From IMG/VR virus record IMGVR_UViG_3300028840_001395, positions 186,001 to 250,000 of that record: 64,000 nt of DNA; one strand, written 5' to 3'. This stretch comes from a virus. The position numbers and the translations under genes were made by a program. Numbering within the stretch: position 1 is the stretch's first letter; each line of letters begins with the position of its first letter. Shown in pieces: positions 57,199-64,000 of the stretch. The notes under the pieces were generated by a model. That model had not been told where the DNA came from. It saw only the letters and a list, made by a program, of their open reading frames with translations, and did no database searches.

Positions 57199-58288
57199 TG
57201 TGGGACTCCGGGGTCAAAGGGATTCTGATAATGAACGCAGCGCCGACGCCAGGTTCACCGCGAGCTTCGATGGTCGCCCCATACTGCTCAAGCAGACGAC
57301 GACAGAGGGCCAAACCAATACCCGTACCGGGATAGTCAAAGCGGGTGTGCAGCCTCGTGAACACCTCGAAGATCTTGTCCGCGTGCCCCTGGTCGAAACC
57401 AATGCCATTGTCCTGAACCACCACCACCGCGTCGTCTCCCTCGACGGTGCCGTGAATCTTGATCACCAAGGGGCGTTCGGGGTGGCGGAACTTGAGTGCA
57501 TTGGACAGGAGATTGGCGAACACCTGCCGAATCTGCATCGTATGGGCATGGACGGTCGGAAGTTCCCCCACCACGACCTCGGCGTTCGCCTCCTGCACCC
57601 TCAACTCAAGGTCTTGCAGGGCTTCCCGCAGCACACGACCCAGATCGACCACCATGAGAGGTACGTCGGTGTATCCAGCCCGTGCGTAGCTCAGCAGGTT
57701 ATCGATGAGATGGGACATCCGTTCTGTGGCCGAGAGCATCACCTGGAGATATTCGGCCCCGCGTTGGTCTATCTGGTCACTATACTTCTCTGTGAGGATC
57801 TTCCCGAACCCCTTGATCTTGTTCAAAGGTTCCCGGAGGTCGTGAGAGGCAGCATAGGCGAAGCTCTGGAGGGCTCGGTTGGAGGACTCAAGTTGCTTGG
57901 TGCGCTCCTGAACAGCATCTTCGAGCTTCTTCTGGGCCTTCTTCTGCTCGGACACATCCCTGATCACAACGATCACCTCGTTGTCTCCCGAGGCAGAGAA
58001 GCGGGCCTCGAACACACAGTCGGGGAACTCGTCCAGGGTGTATTCCCAGAGCAGGACTTCGCCGGTCTCCAAAGCTCCGAGGATGTAGTGCATCGCCTGT
58101 TCAGTGAACTCGGCGTCAAAGATCTCACCGACGGTCCGACCCACATACTCACTCGGAGAGACAAGCGACGGAACCTTCCCGACATGGGTGTCGAGGAATC
58201 GACCTTCTCGATTGAGCAGGTGGAGCATGTCCGGAGTTGCCCGAACGAATGCTCGGTAACGAGCCTCAATCGTGGTCAAGTGATCCAT
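57191..58288 (-). CDS. PAS-domain sensor histidine kinase, 365 aa
   Basis: PAS-like sensory domain (about 5-115, ending VVIRDVSEQKK), coiled coil, HisKA with H149 in SHDLREPL, and an ATPase domain with N263 (NLLSNALKF), DNGIGFD and GTGIGLALCRRL. No membrane segment, so cytoplasmic. Start at ATG 58288, overlapping the upstream response regulator by 13 nt. All catalytic boxes are intact. The PAS ligand is unknown. Confidence 0.93.
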   Translation of the reverse strand: MDHLTTIEARYRAFVRATPDMLHLLNREGRFLDTHVGKVPSLVSPSEYVGRTVGEIFDAEFTEQAMHYILGALETGEVLLWEYTLDEFPDCVFEARFSASGDNEVIVVIRDVSEQKKAQKKLEDAVQERTKQLESSNRALQSFAYAASHDLREPLNKIKGFGKILTEKYSDQIDQRGAEYLQVMLSATERMSHLIDNLLSYARAGYTDVPLMVVDLGRVLREALQDLELRVQEANAEVVVGELPTVHAHTMQIRQVFANLLSNALKFRHPERPLVIKIHGTVEGDDAVVVVQDNGIGFDQGHADKIFEVFTRLHTRFDYPGTGIGLALCRRLLEQYGATIEARGEPGVGAAFIIRIPLTPESHNE

Positions 58289-59073
58289 CCCGACCCCGAC
58301 GCACTCACCATGCTCTTGAGGTCTTTCAAGTCCTTGAGCTTGTCCACGTTGAGTGCATCGAGCAGGAGTACGAACAGAACAGCGACGAGCACCAAGCACA
58401 GGAACATGACGATGGCGGCGACGGGATGGGCACCAATCCACTCAAGTGCCCACTTCCAGGCAGACTTGTTGGCGTTCTTGACCTCCTCCAGAATCGCATC
58501 GTGCTGGGTCTTGTCCTCCTCGGCCCGACGCTTCATCCCCTGGGAGAAGTCACGTCGAAGCTCTGACATCTCCTGAGAGGTCTTGGTCTGGGCCTGGACG
58601 GACTCTCGGGTCAACCCCACAAGCTGCTCGATGAGAACTCCGACACCGGGCGCACCGTCACCATTCTGGCGGCGCTTCTCCTGCACCCCGATGGCATAGA
58701 GGCAAGTGCGCTCCAGCAGGTCGCCCCCAAAGGTGCCCTTCTCCAGATACTCGACAGCCCCGATGTCCATTGCCTGAAGCTGAAGGTTCCGGTCTCCATG
58801 ACTGGTCACGATGATGACAGGAGTATGGAAGTGCAGCTCGTGGAGCTTGCGGAGAAACGTGATGCCGTCACTGTCCGGCAGCTTGTAGTCGAGGAGGACT
58901 ACATCGTAGCGGTGATGCGTCTGCTGGAGTTGGTAGAAGCCTTCCTGTGCCGTGTGCGCGTCGTCAACGACGAACTTCGCTCGGCTGGCGTCCTCTAGCA
59001 GATCCCGGATGAGACGGCAATCGTCCTGATCGTCATCAATCACCAAGACCCGGACGGTCAAAGGAGAAGGCAT
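58276..59073 (-). CDS. Response regulator receiver with C-terminal membrane anchor, 265 aa
   Basis: Receiver domain at 1-125 with DDD (13-15), D62 in VLLDYKLPDSDG, S91 and K112. A charged coiled coil (about 150-215) leads to one hydrophobic helix (HPVAAIVMFLCLVLVAVLFV) and a short tail. A receiver tethered to the membrane by its own C-terminus is unusual. It is first in the three-gene phosphorelay operon and could recruit the kinase to the membrane. Confidence 0.88.
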   Translation of the reverse strand: MPSPLTVRVLVIDDDQDDCRLIRDLLEDASRAKFVVDDAHTAQEGFYQLQQTHHRYDVVLLDYKLPDSDGITFLRKLHELHFHTPVIIVTSHGDRNLQLQAMDIGAVEYLEKGTFGGDLLERTCLYAIGVQEKRRQNGDGAPGVGVLIEQLVGLTRESVQAQTKTSQEMSELRRDFSQGMKRRAEEDKTQHDAILEEVKNANKSAWKWALEWIGAHPVAAIVMFLCLVLVAVLFVLLLDALNVDKLKDLKDLKSMVSASGSGWIT

Positions 59074-59095
59074 CTAAGTCCACCCCGCACCCCTG

Positions 59096-60133
59096 TCAGG
59101 AGCAGTAGGAAAGCTGCTTGGTCAGGTAGCGGTTGAGGTTCGTGAGCGCCCGGAACAGCGTGCGACTGTCGTCCACCGTCGCATGAATGGCCTTTTCGAG
59201 ATAGTTGTCGATCTTCCGGGCCATCGTGCTGTCCTGGCGAGCGACCTTGGCAAGCAAGACCGAAGCCCGGTCAAGGGCAGTCTGGATGGCCTCCGCATCC
59301 GGCTCATAGCCGCCCTTGATGAGATCCATCGCCGTGCTGATCTCGACCTGAAGCTGCTTCAGGCCAGGGATGCACACGGTCACGCTCTGGGTGCCCCAGC
59401 CGAAGCCCACGTCGCGGGCCAGACCCACCGGGTACTCGCCCTGGGGCAGCTTCTTGCCGTCCACCGGGGAGACATGGTTGCGACCGAAGGCGTCCACGTA
59501 GCCGTGGCTCACGCGCTTGGCGTAGTGCTTCTGAAGCTCACGCTTGGCCATGTTGAGGTCAGGGAACCAGAATCGCTGGTCGGTATCGAACTTGGCCCCG
59601 TCGATGCGACCCGTTGCGCCGGAGTCCGTCATCGCGCCCCAGCGCCGGATGACCTTGAAGCCACCCTCGTCCGGGACGACCATGCCCTCGTAGAACTTCG
59701 ACTTGTTCTTCGCGGCATCGATCAGGTAGACCATGAAAGCCTCACCCGCCTTGACCTTGTTCCGGTTCAGGCCCTCCCGTTGCAGGATCGGCTTGTGGGC
59801 CACCTTGCGGAGCAGGGCATACTTCTCCATGCAGGTCAGGCCCGCCCACTTCTGGACGGTCATGCCCTGCTTCTGGTAGCAGAAGCACGCGATCTTCGCG
59901 GCCTCGACGGCTTCGAGGCGCATCTCATGGGCCTGCTTGAGCAGTGGGATGAGGTGCTGCCGGGTCTCCGGGTTATCGGAGGCGCACTTCTGCATCTCAG
60001 CCAGCAGACCCGACTCCTGGGCCTCGCTCAGCTCCACGAACTCATCCTGGTCGAACACGTCCAGGTAGGGCTGATCGGGGGTCATCGTCTGGTGCTTCTT
60101 CTTGGCACCGATTTCCTGGGGGTCAAAGTCCAT
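59096..60133 (-). CDS. WGR-domain protein without PARP catalytic domain, 345 aa
   Basis: Residues about 135-235 form a WGR-like domain: KFYEGMVVPDEGGFKVIRRWGAM with a later TGRIDG and a GYVDAFGRN end. The N-terminal 130 residues are acidic then helical; the C-terminal 100 residues are helical. WGR domains bind nucleic-acid ends, so a DNA- or RNA-binding partner or competitor of the WGR-PARP at 16813-18489 is possible. ATG at 60133 after GGGAGGA. Confidence 0.75.
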   Translation of the reverse strand: MDFDPQEIGAKKKHQTMTPDQPYLDVFDQDEFVELSEAQESGLLAEMQKCASDNPETRQHLIPLLKQAHEMRLEAVEAAKIACFCYQKQGMTVQKWAGLTCMEKYALLRKVAHKPILQREGLNRNKVKAGEAFMVYLIDAAKNKSKFYEGMVVPDEGGFKVIRRWGAMTDSGATGRIDGAKFDTDQRFWFPDLNMAKRELQKHYAKRVSHGYVDAFGRNHVSPVDGKKLPQGEYPVGLARDVGFGWGTQSVTVCIPGLKQLQVEISTAMDLIKGGYEPDAEAIQTALDRASVLLAKVARQDSTMARKIDNYLEKAIHATVDDSRTLFRALTNLNRYLTKQLSYCS

Positions 60134-60195
60134 CACATCCTCCCGCAAGGGTATTCGTCTCCACCCCTACGGAAATATCAAAGCCCTACCGAGAA

Positions 60196-60699
60196 TCAGA
60201 TGGTGAGGAAGTCGAAATCGTCCTCGTCTTCGTCGTCTTCCCCGAGGAGGTTCTCCACGGTCTCCTTGGACTTCGGCGGCAGCTTGTCATTGAGATACGC
60301 CTCAAGCTCGGCCAGGTCGAACTCGTCATCCTCTGTCTCTTCCGGCAGACCGGGTGTGGATACGGTCGAGAAGCCGCACATCTGGGTGATGGCGGCGGAG
60401 ATGCCGAGGAGGTGCTTCTTGAGTTCTTGCAGCACCACCCGGAGAGCAATGGGGTCGCAGAAGTCCTCCTTGTGCATCCACAGAAGGCAGTTCCCGTGTG
60501 TGTCCGTCTTGGCCTTCATGTAGGCGGCAATGCCCTTGCCACGAGCACTCCCTCGCTGGACATTGGTTAAGACCGCGATTTCAATGATAATCTCACCGAT
60601 CTCGATGGTGTCTATCCAGCCGGTCTTGAACTCCTCACGGGATACCACGGCTCCGGGGAAGAACTCCTGCATCTCGGTATCGAAGGTTCGTCTATCCAT
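60196..60699 (-). CDS. Hypothetical protein, 167 aa, paralogue of 26351-26767
   Basis: FFPGAVVSREEF and KKHLLGISAAITQMC match the shorter protein at 26351-26767. The C-terminal 60 residues are a highly acidic tail unique to this copy. Function unknown. Confidence 0.6.
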   Translation of the reverse strand: MDRRTFDTEMQEFFPGAVVSREEFKTGWIDTIEIGEIIIEIAVLTNVQRGSARGKGIAAYMKAKTDTHGNCLLWMHKEDFCDPIALRVVLQELKKHLLGISAAITQMCGFSTVSTPGLPEETEDDEFDLAELEAYLNDKLPPKSKETVENLLGEDDEDEDDFDFLTI

Positions 60700-60775
60700 G
60701 CTCCTACTACCCTTTTTCTGGCAAGGGGGCTCCCCCTCCGTCCGATAGGGTATCAGAGGGGAAGGAGGTGCAAGC

Positions 60776-61564
60776 ATGAGCACCGCAGCAGTCGATACGA
60801 ACACTGGCGACGTGAAGATGGCCTCCGTTCTCTCCGAGATCGGTGACCTCGATCAGGGCACCCTCGTATCCGCCCGGCTCAAGAAGAAGGGCGTGCAGCG
60901 GGGCCAGGCAGGCTCCAAGGTCGTGTACGATGACGACTTCGTTCACGTCCTGATCTGGAGTGGCTTCCACTACCAGGCGCTGGTCGAGCGTTCCTTCAAG
61001 AAACTCCACCAGTTGTGGGGCAAGGGCGACCTGGCCACCAAGCTCATCGAGGCGACCCGCAACAAGGGTCAGCTCGGGGTCACCGTGGGCGACGTGACCA
61101 CGGCCATCCAGGAGGTCGAGGACGCCCTCCTCAAGGTCATCCGGTCCGGCCAGAAAACCGAGTCCATCTACGCCGAAGAGATTGAGCAGCCCATCTCGGT
61201 CTGGACCCCGCTGGAGGTGGGCGGCAAGCGCATCCGGGGAGCCAAGGTCTATGACGGGGCGGGTGACCCGAACAACCCGCGTGCGCCCAAGCCGGGCACC
61301 GTGTACATCGACGGCGTGAAGCTCGGGGAGAAGATTCTGACCCCCGCGCCGAACGGTTCCTGGAAGCCCAAGCAGAAGGCCAAGACGGTCGCCAAGGACA
61401 TCCTGCGGTCGTGGCTGCCCATCGGGCTGTACGTCCGCTACGCGCTGGAGAAGGAGCGGCTGCTCGACGTGAAGGTCGGGGATGAGGCCGGTCAGTTCGC
61501 CAAGTCCGAAGGCGTGCCGGTGGATCCGATGGCGGTCAAGTCGCTGTTCAAGATCGCCCCCTAG
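60776..61564 (+). CDS. Hypothetical protein, 262 aa
   Basis: Not recognised. Helical N-terminal half and a basic beta-containing second half. GGAAGGAGG lies before the ATG, and GGGTATCAGAGG a little further upstream resembles a sequence ahead of tmk, too weak to call a promoter. Confidence 0.65.
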   Translation: MSTAAVDTNTGDVKMASVLSEIGDLDQGTLVSARLKKKGVQRGQAGSKVVYDDDFVHVLIWSGFHYQALVERSFKKLHQLWGKGDLATKLIEATRNKGQLGVTVGDVTTAIQEVEDALLKVIRSGQKTESIYAEEIEQPISVWTPLEVGGKRIRGAKVYDGAGDPNNPRAPKPGTVYIDGVKLGEKILTPAPNGSWKPKQKAKTVAKDILRSWLPIGLYVRYALEKERLLDVKVGDEAGQFAKSEGVPVDPMAVKSLFKIAP

Positions 61565-62334
61565 CTGTCGGGGTCGTCGGGATCTTCGACCTCGATGAAC
61601 GTGCCCCCGTCGTAGGCGTCGTTCAGCGTCACCTCATCGACAATCTTGTCCATGTCGATCTCCGACACCAGACGCTCGCTCTCCTCGCGCCAGAGCTTCT
61701 CCTTGGCGTCAGCGTGACAGGGAGGACTCACGGCCAGCCACACGTCATCCTGCTCGCAGATGTGCTTGGCCTCCTTGAGTGACTCGGCGGGAGCCAGGGG
61801 CAGGTTGTTGTTGCAGTCGTCATCGAACACGCGCCAGCAGAGGATCGCTTCCTCCCCCTCGACCACGAGATGCGTGATGATGGTCTCGAAGTCCTTATCC
61901 TCTCCGGGAACGATGTAGATCATCCGGTGGTAGTGCAGGTTGGCGTCGATGCCTTCCAGCACCCCCGGAGGGATGGTCATCCAGCCCCGGTCGAGAGGGA
62001 TCTGTCCGTTCATGCAGCCCTCGATCTCTTCCAGCGCCTTTGCCCGCTTGGCTTCCTGGCGCTCGACGCCTTCGGCCACATACTCCAGTAGCGTCTTGCC
62101 CCGTAGACGGGCGACGATGAACATGACCACGAACAAGGGCCAGCGAATGAACGCTCCGAGAGCCTTCATCAAGGGGATACCCCCCTCGGACTCGCCCAAG
62201 ACCTTACGGAGCCAGTCACGGAAGCTCGCGCCCCTCGATTGGACGAGGGCGACCTCGAACAAGATCACTGTGGGCAGCGCGAAGGTGCCCACGAAGAGAT
62301 ACCCGAGTGAGATATTGAGGAAGGTGTCCATCAT
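61561..62334 (-). CDS. Membrane protein with large cytoplasmic domain, 257 aa
   Basis: Hydrophobic segments at about 8-30 and 60-80, then an acidic soluble domain. Function unknown. Convergent with 60776-61564, sharing a 4-nt overlap of stop codons. Confidence 0.6.
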   Translation of the reverse strand: MMDTFLNISLGYLFVGTFALPTVILFEVALVQSRGASFRDWLRKVLGESEGGIPLMKALGAFIRWPLFVVMFIVARLRGKTLLEYVAEGVERQEAKRAKALEEIEGCMNGQIPLDRGWMTIPPGVLEGIDANLHYHRMIYIVPGEDKDFETIITHLVVEGEEAILCWRVFDDDCNNNLPLAPAESLKEAKHICEQDDVWLAVSPPCHADAKEKLWREESERLVSEIDMDKIVDEVTLNDAYDGGTFIEVEDPDDPDS

Positions 62335-62762
62335 TCCTCCGCACTTTGGCGGCGGCGCATCACCAGGAGGGCGTCACGCTTCTTGTTGATGCTCTCGATG
62401 GCCTGTTGCATCTTCGTCCAGACCGAGGCGTTGTCCGAGTGAATCCGGATCTCGTCCGGTATCACGTCCAGGTTCTCGTGGACGGCGATCTGCTCCTCCA
62501 ACCACGTCAACACGTCGTAGCCCGTGCGGCCTTCGGGGTCTGGTGTCCCGAACCCGTAGCAGCCACCCAGGTCGTGATCGAGCGAGAGGATGCCGACCTC
62601 GCCGGTCTCCAGCATGGCGATGGTGTCGGCCACAGACCGAACCACGAGCCAGGTCGTCGGTGAATCCTTGATGTACTCGGGCGGATGCTCGACCCACACG
62701 CCCTTGTCGTCCGGCACACCCCGGATGTCGTCCAGGTAGACGTTGACCTTGTTGTCACCCAT
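62331..62762 (-). CDS. cREC-type receiver-like protein, 143 aa
   Basis: VYLDDIR at the start, VRSVADT, SLDHDLGG in the middle and IHSDNASVWTKM near the end match the cyclic-phosphate-processing receiver (cREC) family, receiver-like folds linked to RNA repair enzymes. It is not a standard response regulator. ATG at 62762. The third candidate RNA-end or cyclic-phosphate enzyme in the window, with the HAD and 2H proteins. Confidence 0.7.
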   Translation of the reverse strand: MGDNKVNVYLDDIRGVPDDKGVWVEHPPEYIKDSPTTWLVVRSVADTIAMLETGEVGILSLDHDLGGCYGFGTPDPEGRTGYDVLTWLEEQIAVHENLDVIPDEIRIHSDNASVWTKMQQAIESINKKRDALLVMRRRQSAEE

Positions 62763-62788
62763 AACGCTCAACCCTCCCTGGCTCTATT

Positions 62789-63250
62789 CTACACGGCAAC
62801 CTTGCGACGTTCCAGTTCCGCCAAGATCGCCTCCAGGGGCACCTCCCGCAGCCCGTAGGGGTCGAGAGGCTCGTCGGGGTCGGTGAGGCACGCCTGGAAG
62901 CTCTCGGCCTCCTTCACGGCGGTCTTCGGTCCCTTGGAGGGCATCAGGACGAGCTTGTCCGCGTGAACCTCGGTGATGACCCCCCACATCCGGTCGCGGC
63001 TGCGTCGGCCCCCGCCCGAGATGTAGTCCCCGGCGAACTCGACCGGGACTCCGGGTTTGGCCCACTCGGGAATCAGGTAGTAGAAGTCGTCCCCCCGCGC
63101 CTTGTCTGCGAAGTGGCGCTTGAGGCCACCGGGGGCGGTCGGGTCGATGGCGATCTTGGCCCACCAGTTCTTGCCCCGCTTGTGGTTCTCCCACTTGGGA
63201 ACCTCGGTCAGTGCGCCGTGCTCGATGGCCAGGGTGATGGTGTCGCTCAT
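62789..63250 (-). CDS. Hypothetical protein, 153 aa
   Basis: Not recognised; beta-rich with Trp/Lys. ATGA overlap with the zinc protein upstream. Confidence 0.6.
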   Translation of the reverse strand: MSDTITLAIEHGALTEVPKWENHKRGKNWWAKIAIDPTAPGGLKRHFADKARGDDFYYLIPEWAKPGVPVEFAGDYISGGGRRSRDRMWGVITEVHADKLVLMPSKGPKTAVKEAESFQACLTDPDEPLDPYGLREVPLEAILAELERRKVAV

Positions 63251-63429
63251 CGCCCGATCCCCTTGAAGTTGTAGTTGCCCGCCCGGATTGCCGCCTCGTC
63301 GGCCCTCCGTGCCTCCTCGAAGCGCGGATCCTCCCGCTCCTTGTCGGAGCAGTCGAGGCAGATCTCCTGGGTGTTGAACATCGACATGATGTGGCAGCTT
63401 GTCTCTTTCCCGCATCGCTGGCAGCGCAT
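63247..63429 (-). CDS. Conserved small zinc protein (MSMFNT type), 60 aa
   Basis: CQRC...MSMFNTQEICLDC, a Pro, and GNYNFKGIG at the end form a pattern I recognise from conserved small phage and bacterial proteins of unknown function. Confidence 0.7.
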   Translation of the reverse strand: MRCQRCGKETSCHIMSMFNTQEICLDCSDKEREDPRFEEARRADEAAIRAGNYNFKGIGR

Positions 63430-63442
63430 CGTGACCTCCCGG

Positions 63443-64000
63443 CTAGCTCGCGTTGGCCTTGCGGAAGCGGTCGTAGCACTCGGACTCGGTGACCTCGCGG
63501 CCCAGCTCCTTGAACAGCGCCCGGAGCGCCCGGTTGTAGGCGGTGGACCGGCGCTGGACCTCGGAGCGGCTGCACTCGCCGTCGCAGGTCAGGTTCTCGG
63601 GCGACAGGTTCCCGTACACCCGGTCGATGTCATCGAGGATGTCATCCTCGTCGCGCTTGCCGGTGAGCGGGGTCACGTCGCTGCGCTTGGGGGTCCGGGT
63701 CTCGCCCGTGGTGAGCAGGAGCCGGACGCGCCCGTCGCCCAGGAAGCCCTCGACCGTGCCGGTCTCGGTGCCGTTGAAGGGGTTGGTGTAGGTCACCCGG
63801 TCGCCCACCTTGAAGTCGTGGTTCGCGCCGCCGTCCGCGTCGGGCAGGTTCGGAACCACCTGGGAGACCATCATCTTGTAGCGGCCCCCGCGAGCCCCCT
63901 CCACCAGGATGGGGTACTTGCGGTTGCGGGGCTTGAGCCCCGTGATGGTGAACTCGCGCCCCTCGCACTGGAACTTCGCGCCGAAGTGCTCGGGCTTGAG
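63443..64000 (-). CDS. Hypothetical protein, partial (start beyond the window)
   Basis: The frame is open to the window edge, with LKPEHFGAKFQ visible at the boundary. A KOW/SH3-like segment (FKVGDRVTYTNPF; GTVEGFLGDGRVRL) suggests nucleic-acid or protein binding. C-terminal part helical. Function unknown. Confidence 0.6.
   Translation of the reverse strand, partial: LKPEHFGAKFQCEGREFTITGLKPRNRKYPILVEGARGGRYKMMVSQVVPNLPDADGGANHDFKVGDRVTYTNPFNGTETGTVEGFLGDGRVRLLLTTGETRTPKRSDVTPLTGKRDEDDILDDIDRVYGNLSPENLTCDGECSRSEVQRRSTAYNRALRALFKELGREVTESECYDRFRKANAS

Noticed and set aside
48128-60775. A second promoter class, GGGTATCAKAGG before tmk and before 60776
   Set aside because: Only two clear copies, no consistent upstream box, so chance similarity cannot be excluded.
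1-64000. Whole-genome reassignment of the amber codon
   Set aside because: Many genes end at TAG just before ribosome sites or promoters, and reading through usually meets another stop within a few codons. The genes called here need no recoding.
1-64000. CRISPR arrays, insertion sequences, integrase/attachment sites
   Set aside because: No regularly spaced repeats, no transposase or recombinase motifs and no tRNA-fragment direct repeats were seen.

Overview
The window looks like part of the accessory and metabolic region of a large, GC-rich tailed-phage genome. The phage assignment rests on very compact gene packing (most neighbours overlap as ATGA, GTGA or TGATG), dozens of small orphan proteins, an M15 endolysin with a peptidoglycan-binding domain, a stop-codon-decoding tRNA, a homing endonuclease splitting a replication gene, and a phage-type promoter repeated 19 times. 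No capsid, tail, portal, terminase, polymerase or helicase gene was recognised. The host is unknown. A sigma-region-4-like protein (55411-55929) resembles proteins I associate with myxobacteria and related deltaproteobacteria, which is only a weak hint.

Layout. 1-5799 (minus): small unknown genes ending upstream at a SLOG/DprA-like protein. 5814-6551: no protein genes; three promoters on the minus strand and two candidate structured RNAs of about 280-300 nt. 6610-11438: a small membrane protein (plus), then minus-strand operons with a P-loop polynucleotide-kinase-like protein and small zinc proteins. 11608-29345 (plus): NAD-dependent DNA ligase split in two by a homing endonuclease gene, a WGR-PARP ADP-ribosyltransferase, a long run of small proteins, then a pyrimidine block with an OMP decarboxylase (pyrF) carrying an RHH-like N-terminus, a 5'(3')-deoxyribonucleotidase and an archaeal-type thymidylate-synthase-like protein. 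29342-39546 (minus): a glycan cassette with APS kinase, GDP-mannose dehydratase, GDP-fucose synthase, radical SAM enzyme, SGNH hydrolase, sulfotransferase, methyltransferase and a 1325-residue multidomain glycosyltransferase-methyltransferase, plus the endolysin. 39622-44325 (minus): family-4 uracil-DNA glycosylase, a tandem paralogue pair and small proteins. 44465-53922 (plus): small zinc and membrane proteins, a DUF3228 protein, dTMP kinase, orotate phosphoribosyltransferase (pyrE), a NADAR-family protein and a HAD phosphatase. 53870-60699 (minus): small proteins, the sigma-like protein, two tRNA or tRNA-like genes, a 2H phosphoesterase, a three-gene two-component phosphorelay and a second WGR protein. 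60776-64000: unknown proteins, a cREC-type receiver and zinc proteins.

How it fits together. Nineteen promoters (CTTAYY, 16-17 nt spacer, TAGTCTAG or TAGTATAG) drive operons on both strands and include three divergent pairs. The promoters that precede non-coding RNA all carry the TAGTATAG variant. One of them starts three to four bases before a tRNA-like gene that is followed by a Ser-like tRNA with anticodon CUA (decodes UAG) and the sigma-like gene. Genes that run into promoters mostly end in TAG. Four enzymes, PyrE, PyrF, a TS-like protein and Tmk, cover most of the orotate-to-dTDP route. LigA, WGR-PARP, NADAR and SLOG proteins suggest that NAD+ and ADP-ribose chemistry matters to this virus. 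APS kinase plus sulfotransferase beside GDP-fucose enzymes suggests a sulfated, possibly methylated, fucosylated surface glycan.
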